The notes: generated by a model from the sequence alone, not told the origin. Positions 1-8,589 are shown, numbered from the stretch's first letter. The stretch is 36,898 bases of DNA from an uncultured Ruminococcus sp. (GCA_947178575.1 CAMWYX010000018.1:1-36898), one strand, 5' to 3'. Numbers and translations: made by a program.

Positions 1-56
1 TTACGAAGACGATACTTGGCTGGCGACGGCCCGGGAAACTATTTCGATGCCGGCAC
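1..56 (+). rRNA. 5S ribosomal RNA, 3' end only
   Basis: The first ~55 bases read like the 3' third of a bacterial 5S rRNA: GATACTTGGCTGGCGAC, then a CCCGGGA-type stem and a closing GATGCCGGCA segment. A rho-independent terminator follows directly, as at the end of an rRNA operon. The 5' part is outside the window. The exact 3' end is uncertain by a few bases. Confidence 0.8.
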
Positions 57-62
57 ATATTT

Positions 63-103
63 AAACGGAAGTCTTATTTGTACTTCCGTTTATTTATATT
101 TTT
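63..103 (+). terminator. rRNA operon terminator
   Basis: A perfect 10-bp stem (AAACGGAAGT at 63-72 with ACTTCCGTTT at 82-91) has a 9-base loop and is followed by a T-rich tract. It lies directly after the 5S rRNA end and before the tRNA. Confidence 0.85.
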
Positions 104-124
104 CATTGTTTCTATTCTTTCCAT

Positions 125-198
125 GGGCCATTAGCTCAGTTGGTTAGAGCATCCGGCTCATAACCGGACGGTCCGGGGTTCGAGTCCCTGATGGCCCA
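125..198 (+). tRNA. tRNA with CAU anticodon, probably tRNA-Ile2 (lysidine type)
   Basis: All cloverleaf stems are visible. The acceptor pairs GGGCCAT (125-131) with ATGGCCC (191-197), the anticodon stem pairs TCCGG (152-156) with CCGGA (164-168), and the T loop is TTCGAGT (179-185). The anticodon CAT is at 159-161 in the loop CTCATAA. The paired G1-C72 rules out initiator tRNA-fMet, which has an unpaired first position. The AGCTCAGTTGGTTAGAGC D arm and the CGGCTCATAACCG core resemble Firmicutes tRNA-Ile(CAU), whose C34 is changed to lysidine by TilS so that it reads AUA. Elongator tRNA-Met is the alternative. CCA is not encoded. Confidence 0.93.
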
Positions 199-203
199 CT
201 TTT

Positions 204-227
204 GTCCCGTATACACGGGACTTTTTT
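204..227 (+). terminator. tRNA terminator
   Basis: GTCCCGT (204-210) pairs with ACGGGAC (215-221), followed by TTTTTT. It ends the tRNA transcript about 20 bases before the next gene's start, so that gene depends on readthrough or on a promoter I cannot identify. Confidence 0.85.
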
Positions 228-247
228 ATTATACCGGAGGTGATTTT

Positions 248-1111
248 ATGTCACGTAAGCTTCTTGGGATTTTATATACTGCTTCGGTTCTGTTATTTTG
301 TACCGCATTGGGCTTGAGTGAATACAAAAAGGAATCCGGACGTCAATATAAAGTTACAGTTATTCCGAATCATTCAGCGGAGACAAGCACTTCGGCTGTT
401 TCTTTATCTGTTACAGATAGTATTATTTCATATGGCGAAAGTTCACCGTATTTCTCATCATCTCCGGTTATTACAAAATCAACGAAATCGTCAAAAACTA
501 CGAAATCAACAGAATCCGCAACAGTAATACTTACAACCGCCGTTGAATTGGTGAAAGAATCTGATGAAGAATTTTATGAAGAAATTTATATTGATATAAA
601 TAATGCTGATATTGATGAACTTATCCGTCTTGACGGTATAGGGGAGGTTCTTGCATCAAGAATAATTGATTATCGGGAGACAAACGGCAGATTTAATAAT
701 ATTGAAGAAATAATGAATGTTCAAGGAATCGGCGAGGGTATTTTCAGTTCTATCGCCGATTTTATTTATGTGGAAAATCCGGTGTATGAAAATTCCTTGG
801 AAGAAAATAAGTATGAGGAATATGGCGAAACTCCGGAGAATTTATTATCCGAAGAAATAACATCTGAAGAACCTACAGAACCGCCTCTCACTCTTGAAGA
901 TATTGCACCGATTGAACTTAACAGTGCGGATATTGAGCAGTTAATACTTCTTCCGTATGTTGACGAGGAAATCGCACAGAAAATTATTGAACTGAGAGAA
1001 TCAATACACGGATTCAGTCACCCGTATGAAATAGCGTATATCGATGAGTTATCAGATATTCAGACGGCTGAAATCGTCAAATATGTTTATGTTGAAGATT
1101 TCGGAATATGA
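248..1111 (+). CDS. ComEA-like membrane-anchored helix-hairpin-helix protein
   Basis: This 287-residue protein has an N-terminal hydrophobic segment (about residues 4-22), a Ser/Thr/Lys-rich linker (about 45-95) and two ComEA-type helix-hairpin-helix modules (about 113-177 and 220-285). The first has the canonical INNADIDELIRLDGIGEVLA core with a second hairpin at VQGIGEG. The second (ELNSADIEQLILLPYVDEE) lacks the hairpin glycines and may not bind DNA. ComEA proteins bind double-stranded DNA outside the membrane during natural transformation, but no comEB or comEC is nearby, so the role is open. The ATG at 248 is chosen because GGAGGTGAT ends just upstream. An earlier in-frame ATG at 191 lies inside the tRNA. 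Confidence 0.82.
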   Translation: MSRKLLGILYTASVLLFCTALGLSEYKKESGRQYKVTVIPNHSAETSTSAVSLSVTDSIISYGESSPYFSSSPVITKSTKSSKTTKSTESATVILTTAVELVKESDEEFYEEIYIDINNADIDELIRLDGIGEVLASRIIDYRETNGRFNNIEEIMNVQGIGEGIFSSIADFIYVENPVYENSLEENKYEEYGETPENLLSEEITSEEPTEPPLTLEDIAPIELNSADIEQLILLPYVDEEIAQKIIELRESIHGFSHPYEIAYIDELSDIQTAEIVKYVYVEDFGI

Positions 1112-1137
1112 GTTTTACATACGTTATATATTAAAAA

Positions 1138-1172
1138 ATGACCCTCTGTATTTTACAGCGGGTCATCTTTTT
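1138..1172. terminator. bidirectional terminator between converging genes
   Basis: ATGACCC (1138-1144) pairs with GGGTCAT (1160-1166), with inner pairing CTGTA/TACAG and a 3-base loop. The T run on the plus strand and the A run at 1133-1138 let it work both ways, for the ComEA-like gene and for trkH. Confidence 0.88.
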
Positions 1173-2610
1173 AATGGGTCTTTTTTGATGCGAAAAGCAT
1201 AATAAGAGGATATATTTCAAGTCTGCCGATAAGCATATCAAAGCAAAGCAGGATTTTTGAAAAACTATCAAGTCCGCTGAAATTTCCCGATGTGCTGAAC
1301 TGTCCCACACCGAATCCGATATTATTCATACACGTTGTAACAGCTGATATGCTTTCCTCGATACTGCAACTGTCATGTGAGATAAGGATTATAGAAATTG
1401 CATAAATTATCATAAATAATATGAAATAATTGCTTGCTCCACGGATAACATCTTTTTCAACCGGTTTTCCGTCAAGTTTTATTGATGCTACAACTCTTGG
1501 ACTGACGATGTATTTCAGTTCCCTGATACCTGTTTTTACGATTATTATAATACGTGATACTTTCATTCCACCGCCTGTAGAGCCGGCACACGAACCTACA
1601 AACATAATCATCAGGAGTATTGTCTGGGAGAACTGAGACCATTGGCTTGTATCGGTGTTGGCGAATCCGGTTGAAGTTATGGTTGAAGCGACCATGTAGA
1701 AACTTTTCCATAGAGATTCCCCGAAACTGTTATATATTCCGGTGTTTGCTATTGTGATTACTGCTGTTGCACCGGCAATCACGCACAGATATGTCCGAAG
1801 TTCTTCATTTTTGAAAACAGCGGAAAATTTTCTGATTATCAGAAAGTAATACAGATTGAAGTTCACGCCGAAAATAATAACAAATACAGCCGTAACTATT
1901 TCTACTGCCATGCTGTTGTAATGTCCTACACTGTCGTTCCACATTGAAAATCCGCCCGTTCCTGCTGATGAAAACGAAAGTATGACGGAATCGTAAAGCG
2001 GAATTTTCAGAAGTGCGAGTATAATTATTTCCGAAACCGTAAGAACTATATAAATTCCGTATAATATACGGGCTGAGAAAGTTGATTTTGAAACAAGTCT
2101 TCCGACATTCGGACCGGGGCATTCGGCACGCATCATGTGCATAGTTCGCATATCGTTGCTGGACATCATAGCAAGGACGAACATAAGAACTCCCATACCT
2201 CCGAGCCAATGAGTAAAAGCTCTCCAGAACATACATGACCGTGACATTTTTTCGACATCTGCAAGAACGGTTGAGCCGGTTGTGGTGAATCCGGAAACAG
2301 TTTCAAAAAGTGCATTTATATATCCGTTTATTTCACCCGAAATTACAAAAGGCATTGCTCCGATTGCAGACATTGCTATCCACGACGCCGCAACGCTGAC
2401 AAATCCTTCCATAGAAAAAACAGCGGTATTTTTCGGCTTTTTAAGAGTGAACAGAAGTGATATTATTATAGTTATTGCTGACGGAATCCCGAAACTGGCA
2501 ATAACATGATGTTCACCGTAATATATTCCAACGAATATTGGAAGAAGCATACAGACACCGACTATACGCAGTATCTGTCCCATAATATAGACTATAATTC
2601 TGTAATTCAT
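1171..2610 (-). CDS. trkH: Trk-type potassium uptake protein TrkH
   Basis: The 479-residue membrane protein has the four-repeat plan of the TrkH/KtrB/HKT superfamily. The pore loops can be seen in order: FETVSGFTTTGSTV (about 102-115), SSAGTGGFS, ITSTGFANT and NNIGFGVGQ, each with the filter glycine. The run EGFVSVAASWIAMSAIGAMP precedes pore 1, as usual for TrkH. It moves K+ (with Na+ or H+) into the cell as the membrane subunit, gated by a cytoplasmic RCK protein. It lies 23 bp downstream of trkA in the same operon, which supports the pairing. Length is normal for the family. Confidence 0.95.
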   Translation of the reverse strand: MNYRIIVYIMGQILRIVGVCMLLPIFVGIYYGEHHVIASFGIPSAITIIISLLFTLKKPKNTAVFSMEGFVSVAASWIAMSAIGAMPFVISGEINGYINALFETVSGFTTTGSTVLADVEKMSRSCMFWRAFTHWLGGMGVLMFVLAMMSSNDMRTMHMMRAECPGPNVGRLVSKSTFSARILYGIYIVLTVSEIIILALLKIPLYDSVILSFSSAGTGGFSMWNDSVGHYNSMAVEIVTAVFVIIFGVNFNLYYFLIIRKFSAVFKNEELRTYLCVIAGATAVITIANTGIYNSFGESLWKSFYMVASTITSTGFANTDTSQWSQFSQTILLMIMFVGSCAGSTGGGMKVSRIIIIVKTGIRELKYIVSPRVVASIKLDGKPVEKDVIRGASNYFILFMIIYAISIILISHDSCSIEESISAVTTCMNNIGFGVGQFSTSGNFSGLDSFSKILLCFDMLIGRLEIYPLIMLFASKKTH

Positions 2611-2633
2611 AGATTCTGAGGATTACGCTCCGT

Positions 2634-3992
2634 TCAGTCAAAAATCTGTTTAAGGTCGCCGAAGCCTCTGTTTGTGGTAACTACAACAACGCTGTCGTTT
2701 ACTTTTAAGAAGTCGTCGCCTTTTGGAATAATGAGTTCATTGCCCCTTACAATGCTTGCGATAAGTATACCGCTTCTGAGTTTAAGTTTTTTGAGTGGTA
2801 TTCCTACATAGTCTTTGTGTTCACGTACAACAAATTCTATTGCTTCCATTCTGTCGTTTACAAGCCGGTAGAGTGTTGCGACGTTGTTTCCGTCGGAATT
2901 TTGTTTTGCACGGACATATTGAAGTATCTGATTAACTGTGATTGATTTTGGAGAAATAATACTGTCAAGGTTGAGAGTTTCCGAAAGCTGCATAAGATTC
3001 ATTCGGTTTACTTTTGTGACTACTTTTTCGACCCCGTTATTTTTTGCGAGAAGTGAAAGAAGTATATTTTCCTCATCGATTCCGGTGAGTGATACGACTG
3101 CATCGGCATCGTAAACACGTTCTTCACGGATAACGTCCTGATTTGTACCGTCTCCGCATACGACAGTAACCTTGCTGAGCCGTTCGCTGAGTTCAAGGCA
3201 GCGTTTAGGGTCTATTTCGATTATTTTAACCTTGACGCTCATTTCACGGAGCTGTTGTGCGAGATGATAGCCTACACGTCCTCCGCCGATAAGAACCGCA
3301 GATTTTACACGTTTTTCACGGTACGCAGAACTTATGCTCTTGAAGAATCTCACCATATTTCTATGCGAAGCGGTCATGTGGATTTTATCTCCTGCATGAA
3401 GAACAAAACTTCCGTTTGGTATTATTACTTCATCTCCACGCTGAACGGCACATATAAGAACATCAAGACGCAGACGGCGTGAAAGTTGTGAAAGTGCAAG
3501 GTTTTCGAGAATACTTCCGTTTGTTATACGTATTTCTGCAAGGTCAACACGACCCTTTGCAAACGATTCGATATTAATAGCCTCGGGATATCGCAGAACT
3601 TTTGCGATTTCGTTTGCGGAATTGAAATCCGGATTAACCATCATGCTGATACCGAGTTCCTCACGCATGAAAACGAGTTGCTGGTCAAATTCCGGATTAC
3701 GCACACGGGCTATACAGTGATGAGCGTTCATTTTTTTGGCGATAAGGCATGACAGGATATTGACCTCATCGGAATCCGTAACTGCAATGAACAGCTTGCA
3801 TTTTCCGACTCCGGCTTCTTCAAGATTTGCGGTCTGAAGGCAGTTTCCAGTGATTCCTTTTATATCATAATCGTTAGTTATTGAATTTATCCGTTGTTCA
3901 TTCCGGTCGATAACAGTAACATTATGTTCATGGCAGAGGACTTCCGCCAGTGCTCCGCCGACCTTTCCGCCTCCTACAATAATAATATCCAT
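2634..3992 (-). CDS. trkA: Trk system regulatory subunit TrkA, two RCK domains
   Basis: The 452-residue cytoplasmic protein is a duplicated RCK unit: an N-terminal Rossmann fold starting MDIIIVGGGKVG with its acidic nucleotide-binding end at VTVIDR, a TrkA_C domain, a second Rossmann fold (AVLIGGGRVGYHLA, from about residue 233) and a final TrkA_C domain near ESVVVVT-like sequence at the C-terminus. It forms the gating ring on TrkH and binds NAD(H), adenine nucleotides or, in many Firmicutes, c-di-AMP. Its length fits two-RCK TrkA rather than single-RCK KtrA. It is the first gene of the operon, with a consensus promoter about 65 bp upstream. The short leader leaves no room for a ydaO-type riboswitch. 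Confidence 0.95.
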   Translation of the reverse strand: MDIIIVGGGKVGGALAEVLCHEHNVTVIDRNEQRINSITNDYDIKGITGNCLQTANLEEAGVGKCKLFIAVTDSDEVNILSCLIAKKMNAHHCIARVRNPEFDQQLVFMREELGISMMVNPDFNSANEIAKVLRYPEAINIESFAKGRVDLAEIRITNGSILENLALSQLSRRLRLDVLICAVQRGDEVIIPNGSFVLHAGDKIHMTASHRNMVRFFKSISSAYREKRVKSAVLIGGGRVGYHLAQQLREMSVKVKIIEIDPKRCLELSERLSKVTVVCGDGTNQDVIREERVYDADAVVSLTGIDEENILLSLLAKNNGVEKVVTKVNRMNLMQLSETLNLDSIISPKSITVNQILQYVRAKQNSDGNNVATLYRLVNDRMEAIEFVVREHKDYVGIPLKKLKLRSGILIASIVRGNELIIPKGDDFLKVNDSVVVVTTNRGFGDLKQIFD

Positions 3993-4057
3993 AAATCCCT
4001 CCGATAAATTATCTTTATATCAACACATTCCGGACAAATCCGGATTACTATGAGTAT

Positions 4058-4086
4058 ATTATAACATATACAAATGCAATAGTCAA
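4058..4086 (-). promoter_or_regulatory. Consensus vegetative promoter of trkA-trkH
   Basis: Read on the minus strand, TTGACT (4086-4081) and TATAAT (4063-4058) are separated by exactly 17 bases. The -35 box lies inside one arm of the 13-bp inverted repeat at 4074-4107. Confidence 0.85.
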
Positions 4087-4107
4087 CAAAAATATTGACT
4101 ATTGCAT
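4074..4107. repeat. 13-bp perfect inverted repeat overlapping the trkA -35 box
   Basis: ATGCAATAGTCAA (4074-4086) and TTGACTATTGCAT (4095-4107) form a perfect 13-bp stem with an 8-base loop, 10 bp downstream of the ClC gene's stop. It may terminate the ClC transcript, although the U tract is poor (TTGTATATG). Because the left arm is the trkA -35 region, it could also act as an operator. Confidence 0.75.
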
Positions 4108-4117
4108 TACTGATATA

Positions 4118-5374
4118 TTATGTGTTTGTAAGTCTGTTAATATATCTTGTCTTGAATTTTGAATATATTATTTTCTGTTCGCTGTAGAGTCCACGGTAGC
4201 CGGAAAGCATATAGCTTACAGCACAGGCAAGAACATATATTCCTATGCCCTCGCTGCCGAAAAGTTCGATACTCAGCAGTATCGAAGCCACAGGACAATT
4301 GGTAACTCCGCAGAAAAGAGCAGTCATTCCGATTGCTGCACCGACCGAACAGTCAATCCCCATAATCGGAGCGATTGCACTTCCGAACGACGAGCCGATA
4401 AAGAATACAGGGAAAATTTCTCCGCCTTTGAATCCTGAACCGAGGGTTATAACTGTAAATATAATTTTGATGATAAATGCACCGGCAAAAGGACTTTCCG
4501 AAAATGCAGATACTATCATCGAACCGCCTGTTCCGTTGTATTCGTAATTTCCGACTATAAGAGTGAGAATTACAACAGCTGTACCGCCGACTGCTCCCCT
4601 AAGTGCATGATTATGTATCTTTTTGAATATTTTTACCGTTATGCCCATAGCCTCACAGAATATTATACTAAGCACAGCACACAATATTCCTAAAAATGCG
4701 GTTTTCAGATACAGAGCCGGATTCATGGACGGCATATTGACACTTACTTGTATATGACTGTTCCCGAAAAGTGAGGATATGAAGCTTGCTGTCAGGGAAG
4801 CAGTAACGCATGGAACAATTGCCGAATAATAAAATATTCCCACGCTTATTACTTCCATGGAAAATATGGCAGCTGTTACAGGAGTTCCGAAAACTGCCGA
4901 AAACATTGCACTCATACAGCACATTGTCATTATTCGCTTGTCATCGTCGTCGAATTTGAGTTTCCGTCCGGCAAATGAACCGAGAGCCGCTCCTATTTGC
5001 AAAGATGCACCTTCACGTCCGCTTGAACCTCCGCACAGATGTGTTATCACAGACGATATGAAAATACAGACTGCATGATGTATCCCCATAACCTTATTGT
5101 CACGTACAGCCAAAAGCACAAGATTTGTTCCTTTGTCGTGACTGTATTTCAGAATATCATAAATATATGCGATTGTAACTCCGGCAAGCGGAAGCAGAAA
5201 AATAAGCCAGTTATTTTTTTCACGTATTGTTTCAGCGGATTCGGAGCAGAAATGAAACAGAACTCCTACAATACTTATGATGATTCCGGCTATAATTCCG
5301 GAGGCAAGCCATTTCAGAAATGTCCGGATTTCACGCATTGTATTTCCGTGAAAAAATTCAGTTATACTGTTCAT
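4118..5374 (-). CDS. ClC-family anion transporter, resembling the fluoride/proton antiporter branch
   Basis: The 418-residue multi-pass membrane protein has the ClC signatures GGSSGREGASLQ (about 115-126, gating glutamate Glu121) and GSGFKGGEIFPVFFIG (about 312-327). Canonical chloride ClCs have GKEGP and GIFAP. The THLxGGSxGREGxxLQ context and the GFKGGE motif are, as I remember the families, closer to CLC-F fluoride exporters, so fluoride resistance is plausible but not proven. Its ATG begins one base after the stop of the DUF4317 gene and no good Shine-Dalgarno precedes it, so translation is probably coupled. The leader before the upstream gene is too short for a fluoride riboswitch. Confidence 0.88.
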   Translation of the reverse strand: MNSITEFFHGNTMREIRTFLKWLASGIIAGIIISIVGVLFHFCSESAETIREKNNWLIFLLPLAGVTIAYIYDILKYSHDKGTNLVLLAVRDNKVMGIHHAVCIFISSVITHLCGGSSGREGASLQIGAALGSFAGRKLKFDDDDKRIMTMCCMSAMFSAVFGTPVTAAIFSMEVISVGIFYYSAIVPCVTASLTASFISSLFGNSHIQVSVNMPSMNPALYLKTAFLGILCAVLSIIFCEAMGITVKIFKKIHNHALRGAVGGTAVVILTLIVGNYEYNGTGGSMIVSAFSESPFAGAFIIKIIFTVITLGSGFKGGEIFPVFFIGSSFGSAIAPIMGIDCSVGAAIGMTALFCGVTNCPVASILLSIELFGSEGIGIYVLACAVSYMLSGYRGLYSEQKIIYSKFKTRYINRLTNT

Positions 5375-5375
5375 G

Positions 5376-6506
5376 TTATTCGAGAGTTACGGGGAGTCCG
5401 TTTATTTCGATTGTGGGGTCGTCAATATCAATCAGAATACAGCGTCTGCCGTCAACAACGCTGGTGCGTACTTTATCGGAGAAATCGGGCTTGATATTAA
5501 CGGTTATTCCTGCCGATGAAAGAACTGTTTTCTTTTCCACAAGATTTGATGCTGTAAGAGATGCGTTTCCGCAGAATTTTTCGTATACAGGTTCAGTCAT
5601 TTCAACACGTTCCTGCGGTATTCCTATATCGGCGAAAATTTTTTTCAGAGCGGAACTGTCAACCGTTACCCTGTCGGTATCGTCTTTGTTTTCTTCGACA
5701 ACTTCCTGAATTTTTTCGTTTACGGTTTTTATTACCATATAGTCGAGGTCATCGCCGATAACGCTTTTCAGTATTCCCTTAAAACTTGTTTTTTCGCTGT
5801 CAGGTGACATGATATACGCACAGCCCATAACGTTTTCAACCAGTGAAATATTAGGCTTTGATGCTGATTTCATATAGCACATGACATGATTTATATCGGA
5901 GCTTCTGTTGCTGAAAACAGGGTAAAGGAATCCCTCCGACGGTGTACGGCTGATAATAAGTTCTGTATTGAGTTTTCGGAAAAGCTCGTTTTCTTCATTA
6001 TCGAATGCGAATCCGTCTTTTGCAGTATCAGCCGGACAGAAAGCAGTAATCAGATAGCGATATACTTCATCTTCTCCGTCTGCGTATTCATCGTTTTTAT
6101 CTTTACGGCGTATTGTATAGACACAGTACGCTGTAATCACGGCATATGGTCCGTCATGAGAAAAATTTTCTGCGATATGATTCATAAATTTTTCGCAGAT
6201 TTCATCGTCTTTGAGTTCGGATTGCAGAAGTTTATAGAGGATATCCTGAGGCATATCATCGTCATATGCTTCGTTGGGAAATTCATATTCGCAGAAATTT
6301 TTCCCTACGTTTGTATTGAGAACTTTTTTCAGAGTTTCTTCGTACACTTCGTGTTCTTCTGCCGGCATTGTCAGGCATGATGAAGTCTTACAGCAACGGA
6401 CATTTTTTTCGGTATCTATGAAACCGGTAAGAATCCGTTCCATGATAAAAAATCCGCTTTTATCGGAAAAATTCTTTTTGATTTCGGAAGTTTCTTTTTT
6501 GTTCAT
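5376..6506 (-). CDS. DUF4317 family protein
   Basis: This 376-residue acidic, soluble protein starts MNKKETSEIKKNF and continues with FIMERILTGFID and PYAVITAYCVYTIRRKDKND, which I recognise as the DUF4317 family, common in Clostridia and without an assigned function. There is no signal peptide or membrane segment. The ATG at 6506 is chosen because GAGGTG ends 6 bases upstream; an in-frame GTG three codons earlier lies within that Shine-Dalgarno. It is the first gene of a two-gene operon with the ClC transporter (1-bp gap). That link is positional and does not by itself assign a role. Confidence 0.8.
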   Translation of the reverse strand: MNKKETSEIKKNFSDKSGFFIMERILTGFIDTEKNVRCCKTSSCLTMPAEEHEVYEETLKKVLNTNVGKNFCEYEFPNEAYDDDMPQDILYKLLQSELKDDEICEKFMNHIAENFSHDGPYAVITAYCVYTIRRKDKNDEYADGEDEVYRYLITAFCPADTAKDGFAFDNEENELFRKLNTELIISRTPSEGFLYPVFSNRSSDINHVMCYMKSASKPNISLVENVMGCAYIMSPDSEKTSFKGILKSVIGDDLDYMVIKTVNEKIQEVVEENKDDTDRVTVDSSALKKIFADIGIPQERVEMTEPVYEKFCGNASLTASNLVEKKTVLSSAGITVNIKPDFSDKVRTSVVDGRRCILIDIDDPTIEINGLPVTLE

Positions 6507-6542
6507 AATCTGCACCTCATATCAAATAATTTTGCAGATAAT

Positions 6543-6571
6543 ATTATAGCACAGAAAATCCGGTTTGTCCA
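6543..6571 (-). promoter_or_regulatory. Promoter of the DUF4317-ClC operon
   Basis: On the minus strand TGGACA (6571-6566), a 17-base spacer and TATAAT (6548-6543). The predicted start leaves a leader of only about 30 bases before the ATG at 6506. Confidence 0.75.
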
Positions 6572-6594
6572 GTATGATTTTTTATTGAATGCGG

Positions 6595-7599
6595 TTATTT
6601 AAGATTATTGACTGTTTCAAATGATTTGCCGAAATCCTTTCCCTTGTAGCACCATAATGCACGTCCGATTCCGTATTTCTCGAAAACAGAATGAATATCA
6701 CGATACCAGTTTCCGGCGGAAACAGCATCGGCAAGTTCGATTACACCGTATTCTCCGCAGTAGAGCATTACTCCACGGCTTTCGGCAACTTCGATTGCTT
6801 CGCTGAAAAGATTTTCAAAATATTCGGCTGAAAATCCGGTTTCCGGAATTGCCTTTTCATTTGCATCAATACTAAAAGTGTGCAATGCGGATTCGGCAAT
6901 AAAATCGGATTTTGACATAGGATATTTTGTCCGGAAATCCGTCGGCATATCTTTAACCCAGTATGCACCCTGATGTGTGAATATAAGAGGGTCGTAACAG
7001 TGAAAATTGTAGATTATATTTTCATCAAACGGCATGGCAATATGTTTTACGGTCATCACACTGTTGTTCATATAGCTGCCTATGAGAATTTTTATTTCCG
7101 GAGCATACCGGCGGATTACAGAAACGGTATTTTCTGCAATTTTCATCCATGGCTCGTTATCTGATTCGTTGACAACTTCATTGAGAAGTTCAAACGCAAG
7201 ACGATTGCTGTATTTTCCGTATCTGACCGCAAATTCCGTCCAGAGTTCGGTAAATCTTGAAATACAAAGTTCACTGCGGAAGAATCCGGATTCGTTTTCG
7301 CCCTCGTCAAAGGAAAATCCGAAAGTCTTATGCAGGTCGAGTACCATGTTGAGTCCGTACTTTCCGCACCATTCTATGCAGTTTTCTATGTATCGGAATC
7401 CGGATTCAATCAGACTTCCGTCTTTGTTCTGAACGAGATTGTAGTCAATGGGAAGCCGAACGTGGTCAAATTCCGCATCGGCAATGATTTTAATATCGTC
7501 CTCCGTGATAAATGATTTGCAGTGTTCTTCCGTGAGTTCCACCTGTGAAAGCCAGCCGGCAAGATTAACACCTTTCTGATAACCGTTCCATTTTTCCAT
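6595..7599 (-). CDS. Glycoside hydrolase family 5 enzyme without a signal peptide
   Basis: The 334-residue protein is a GH5 TIM barrel: GVNLAGWLSQ near the start (10-19), HVRLPIDY (46-53), LDLHKTFGF (88-96), FELLNEVV with the acid/base Glu141, NFHCYDPLIFTHQ (198-210) and YCGEYGV with nucleophile Glu283. GH5 enzymes are retaining glycosidases acting on beta-glucans, mannans or beta-glucosides; the subfamily cannot be read from sequence alone. No signal peptide or dockerin is present, so it probably works in the cytoplasm on imported oligosaccharides. The ATG at 7599 follows GAGGTG with 9 bases between; an extension to an upstream ATG at 7665 lacks such a site. Confidence 0.88.
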   Translation of the reverse strand: MEKWNGYQKGVNLAGWLSQVELTEEHCKSFITEDDIKIIADAEFDHVRLPIDYNLVQNKDGSLIESGFRYIENCIEWCGKYGLNMVLDLHKTFGFSFDEGENESGFFRSELCISRFTELWTEFAVRYGKYSNRLAFELLNEVVNESDNEPWMKIAENTVSVIRRYAPEIKILIGSYMNNSVMTVKHIAMPFDENIIYNFHCYDPLIFTHQGAYWVKDMPTDFRTKYPMSKSDFIAESALHTFSIDANEKAIPETGFSAEYFENLFSEAIEVAESRGVMLYCGEYGVIELADAVSAGNWYRDIHSVFEKYGIGRALWCYKGKDFGKSFETVNNLK

Positions 7600-7896
7600 A
7601 AATAATAACACCTCATATTTCTGATATTTATTAGATATTTTCCTGTATTTGCTTGTACAGAGCATAGATGAATTATATCACAGTTTATGAAAATTGTATA
7701 TCAAATTTCTGATAAAAATAAAAAAATTTTTCACATAAGATTGATACACTTTAAGTCAACACGGCATAATAAAAAAATAATCACTGAAAAAATTCCCAAA
7801 TGTCTGTAAAATATCCAATCAGATTCGGTTATATCTGCATGATATAGCCAAAATCACCAAATAAAAGCAAGTTTTTGGATTTTTTTGAAAATCCCC
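7600..7896. other. AT-rich divergent intergenic region between GH5 and rpsL
   Basis: No gene is visible. On the minus strand a TATAAT (7677-7672), with weak -35 TATACA 17 bases upstream, is the likely GH5 promoter. An inverted repeat GGTTATATC/GATATAGCC (7827-7835/7841-7849, one G-T pair) lies about 50 bp upstream of the rpsL -35 box and could be an operator. A second hairpin, GGATTTT/AAAATCC (7877-7883/7888-7894), ends two bases before that -35 box. Confidence 0.6.
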
Positions 7897-7925
7897 TTGA
7901 CAAAATTGATTTTTAGGTTTATAAT
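7897..7925 (+). promoter_or_regulatory. Consensus promoter of the str operon
   Basis: TTGACA (7897-7902), 17 bases, TATAAT (7920-7925): a perfect consensus, as expected for a ribosomal protein operon. The leader is about 55 bases and the Shine-Dalgarno AGGAGG lies at 7975-7980. Confidence 0.92.
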
Positions 7926-7986
7926 ATTAAAAGTATGCTGTACAAGTTGTATATGTATGCGTAATTTCTGAAAAAGGAGGAAGAAT

Positions 7987-8403
7987 ATGCCAACATTTAA
8001 CCAGCTCGTTCGTAAGGGAAGAAAGGACCTCGAAACTAAGTCCACTGCTCCTGCTCTCCAGAAAGGCTACAACGCCAAGAAGAAAAAGCAGATTAACCAG
8101 AGCTCACCCCAGAAGAGAGGCGTATGTACTGCTGTAAGAACCGCTACTCCTAAAAAGCCTAACTCAGCTATGAGAAAAATCGCAAGAGTTAAGCTCACAA
8201 ACGGCTATGAGGTAACTTCTTATATCCCCGGTATCGGTCATAACCTTCAGGAACACAGCGTCGTTCTCATCAGAGGCGGACGTGTAAAGGACCTTCCCGG
8301 TGTGCGTTACCACATCATCAGAGGTGCTCTCGATGCTCAGGGCGTTGCCAACAGACTTCAGGCACGTTCAAAGTACGGCGCAAAGAAACCGAAGCAGAAG
8401 TAA
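7987..8403 (+). CDS. rpsL: 30S ribosomal protein S12
   Basis: This 138-residue protein is S12, from the opening [13 protein letters not shown] to the universally conserved [15 protein letters not shown] and [12 protein letters not shown] segments and the basic tail. S12 sits at the decoding centre, and the TPKKPNSA lysine is where streptomycin-resistance changes occur; the wild-type residue is present. The ~14 residues beyond the common ~124-residue form lie mainly near [15 protein letters not shown], an insert known from many Gram-positives. It is the first gene of the str operon, with AGGAGG 6 bases before the ATG. Confidence 0.98.
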   Translation: MPTFNQLVRKGRKDLETKSTAPALQKGYNAKKKKQINQSSPQKRGVCTAVRTATPKKPNSAMRKIARVKLTNGYEVTSYIPGIGHNLQEHSVVLIRGGRVKDLPGVRYHIIRGALDAQGVANRLQARSKYGAKKPKQK

Positions 8404-8428
8404 TTTCTGTATCTCTTTATTATGCAGT

Positions 8429-8589
8429 TCCGGCAGCTGTCCAAATATGCCGGATTATTTAAAATAGGCTGACTACTATCGCAGGATAATGCGGAGTTTA
8501 TATAGATTTCTATTCCTCTGCATTGGTCTTGACGTAAATAACCGGTGAAGCAGTGCCGTGTTTTTCGCAGAACGGCAGTAATCGGTTAT
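8429..8589 (+). promoter_or_regulatory. Structured rpsL-rpsG spacer, candidate S7 autoregulatory RNA
   Basis: The 233-base spacer between rpsL and rpsG is long for the str operon and holds designed-looking pairings. Hairpin 1 is TCCGGCA/TGCCGGA (8429-8435/8448-8454). Structure 2 is nested: an outer ATAACCG/CGGTTAT stem (8538-8544/8583-8589) encloses an inner TGCCGT/ACGGCA hairpin (8554-8559/8572-8577), ending about 30 bases before the rpsG Shine-Dalgarno. In E. coli, S7 represses its own translation by binding the S12-S7 spacer. By analogy this is a candidate S7 site; the sequence itself only shows the pairings. Confidence 0.55.

Noticed and set aside
191-247. In-frame ATG extension of the ComEA-like gene
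   Set aside because: It starts inside the tRNA acceptor stem and spans the tRNA terminator; the ATG at 248 has a strong Shine-Dalgarno.
6507-6542. Fluoride riboswitch before the DUF4317-ClC operon
   Set aside because: The leader is about 30 bases and lacks the GGNGATGG-type core.
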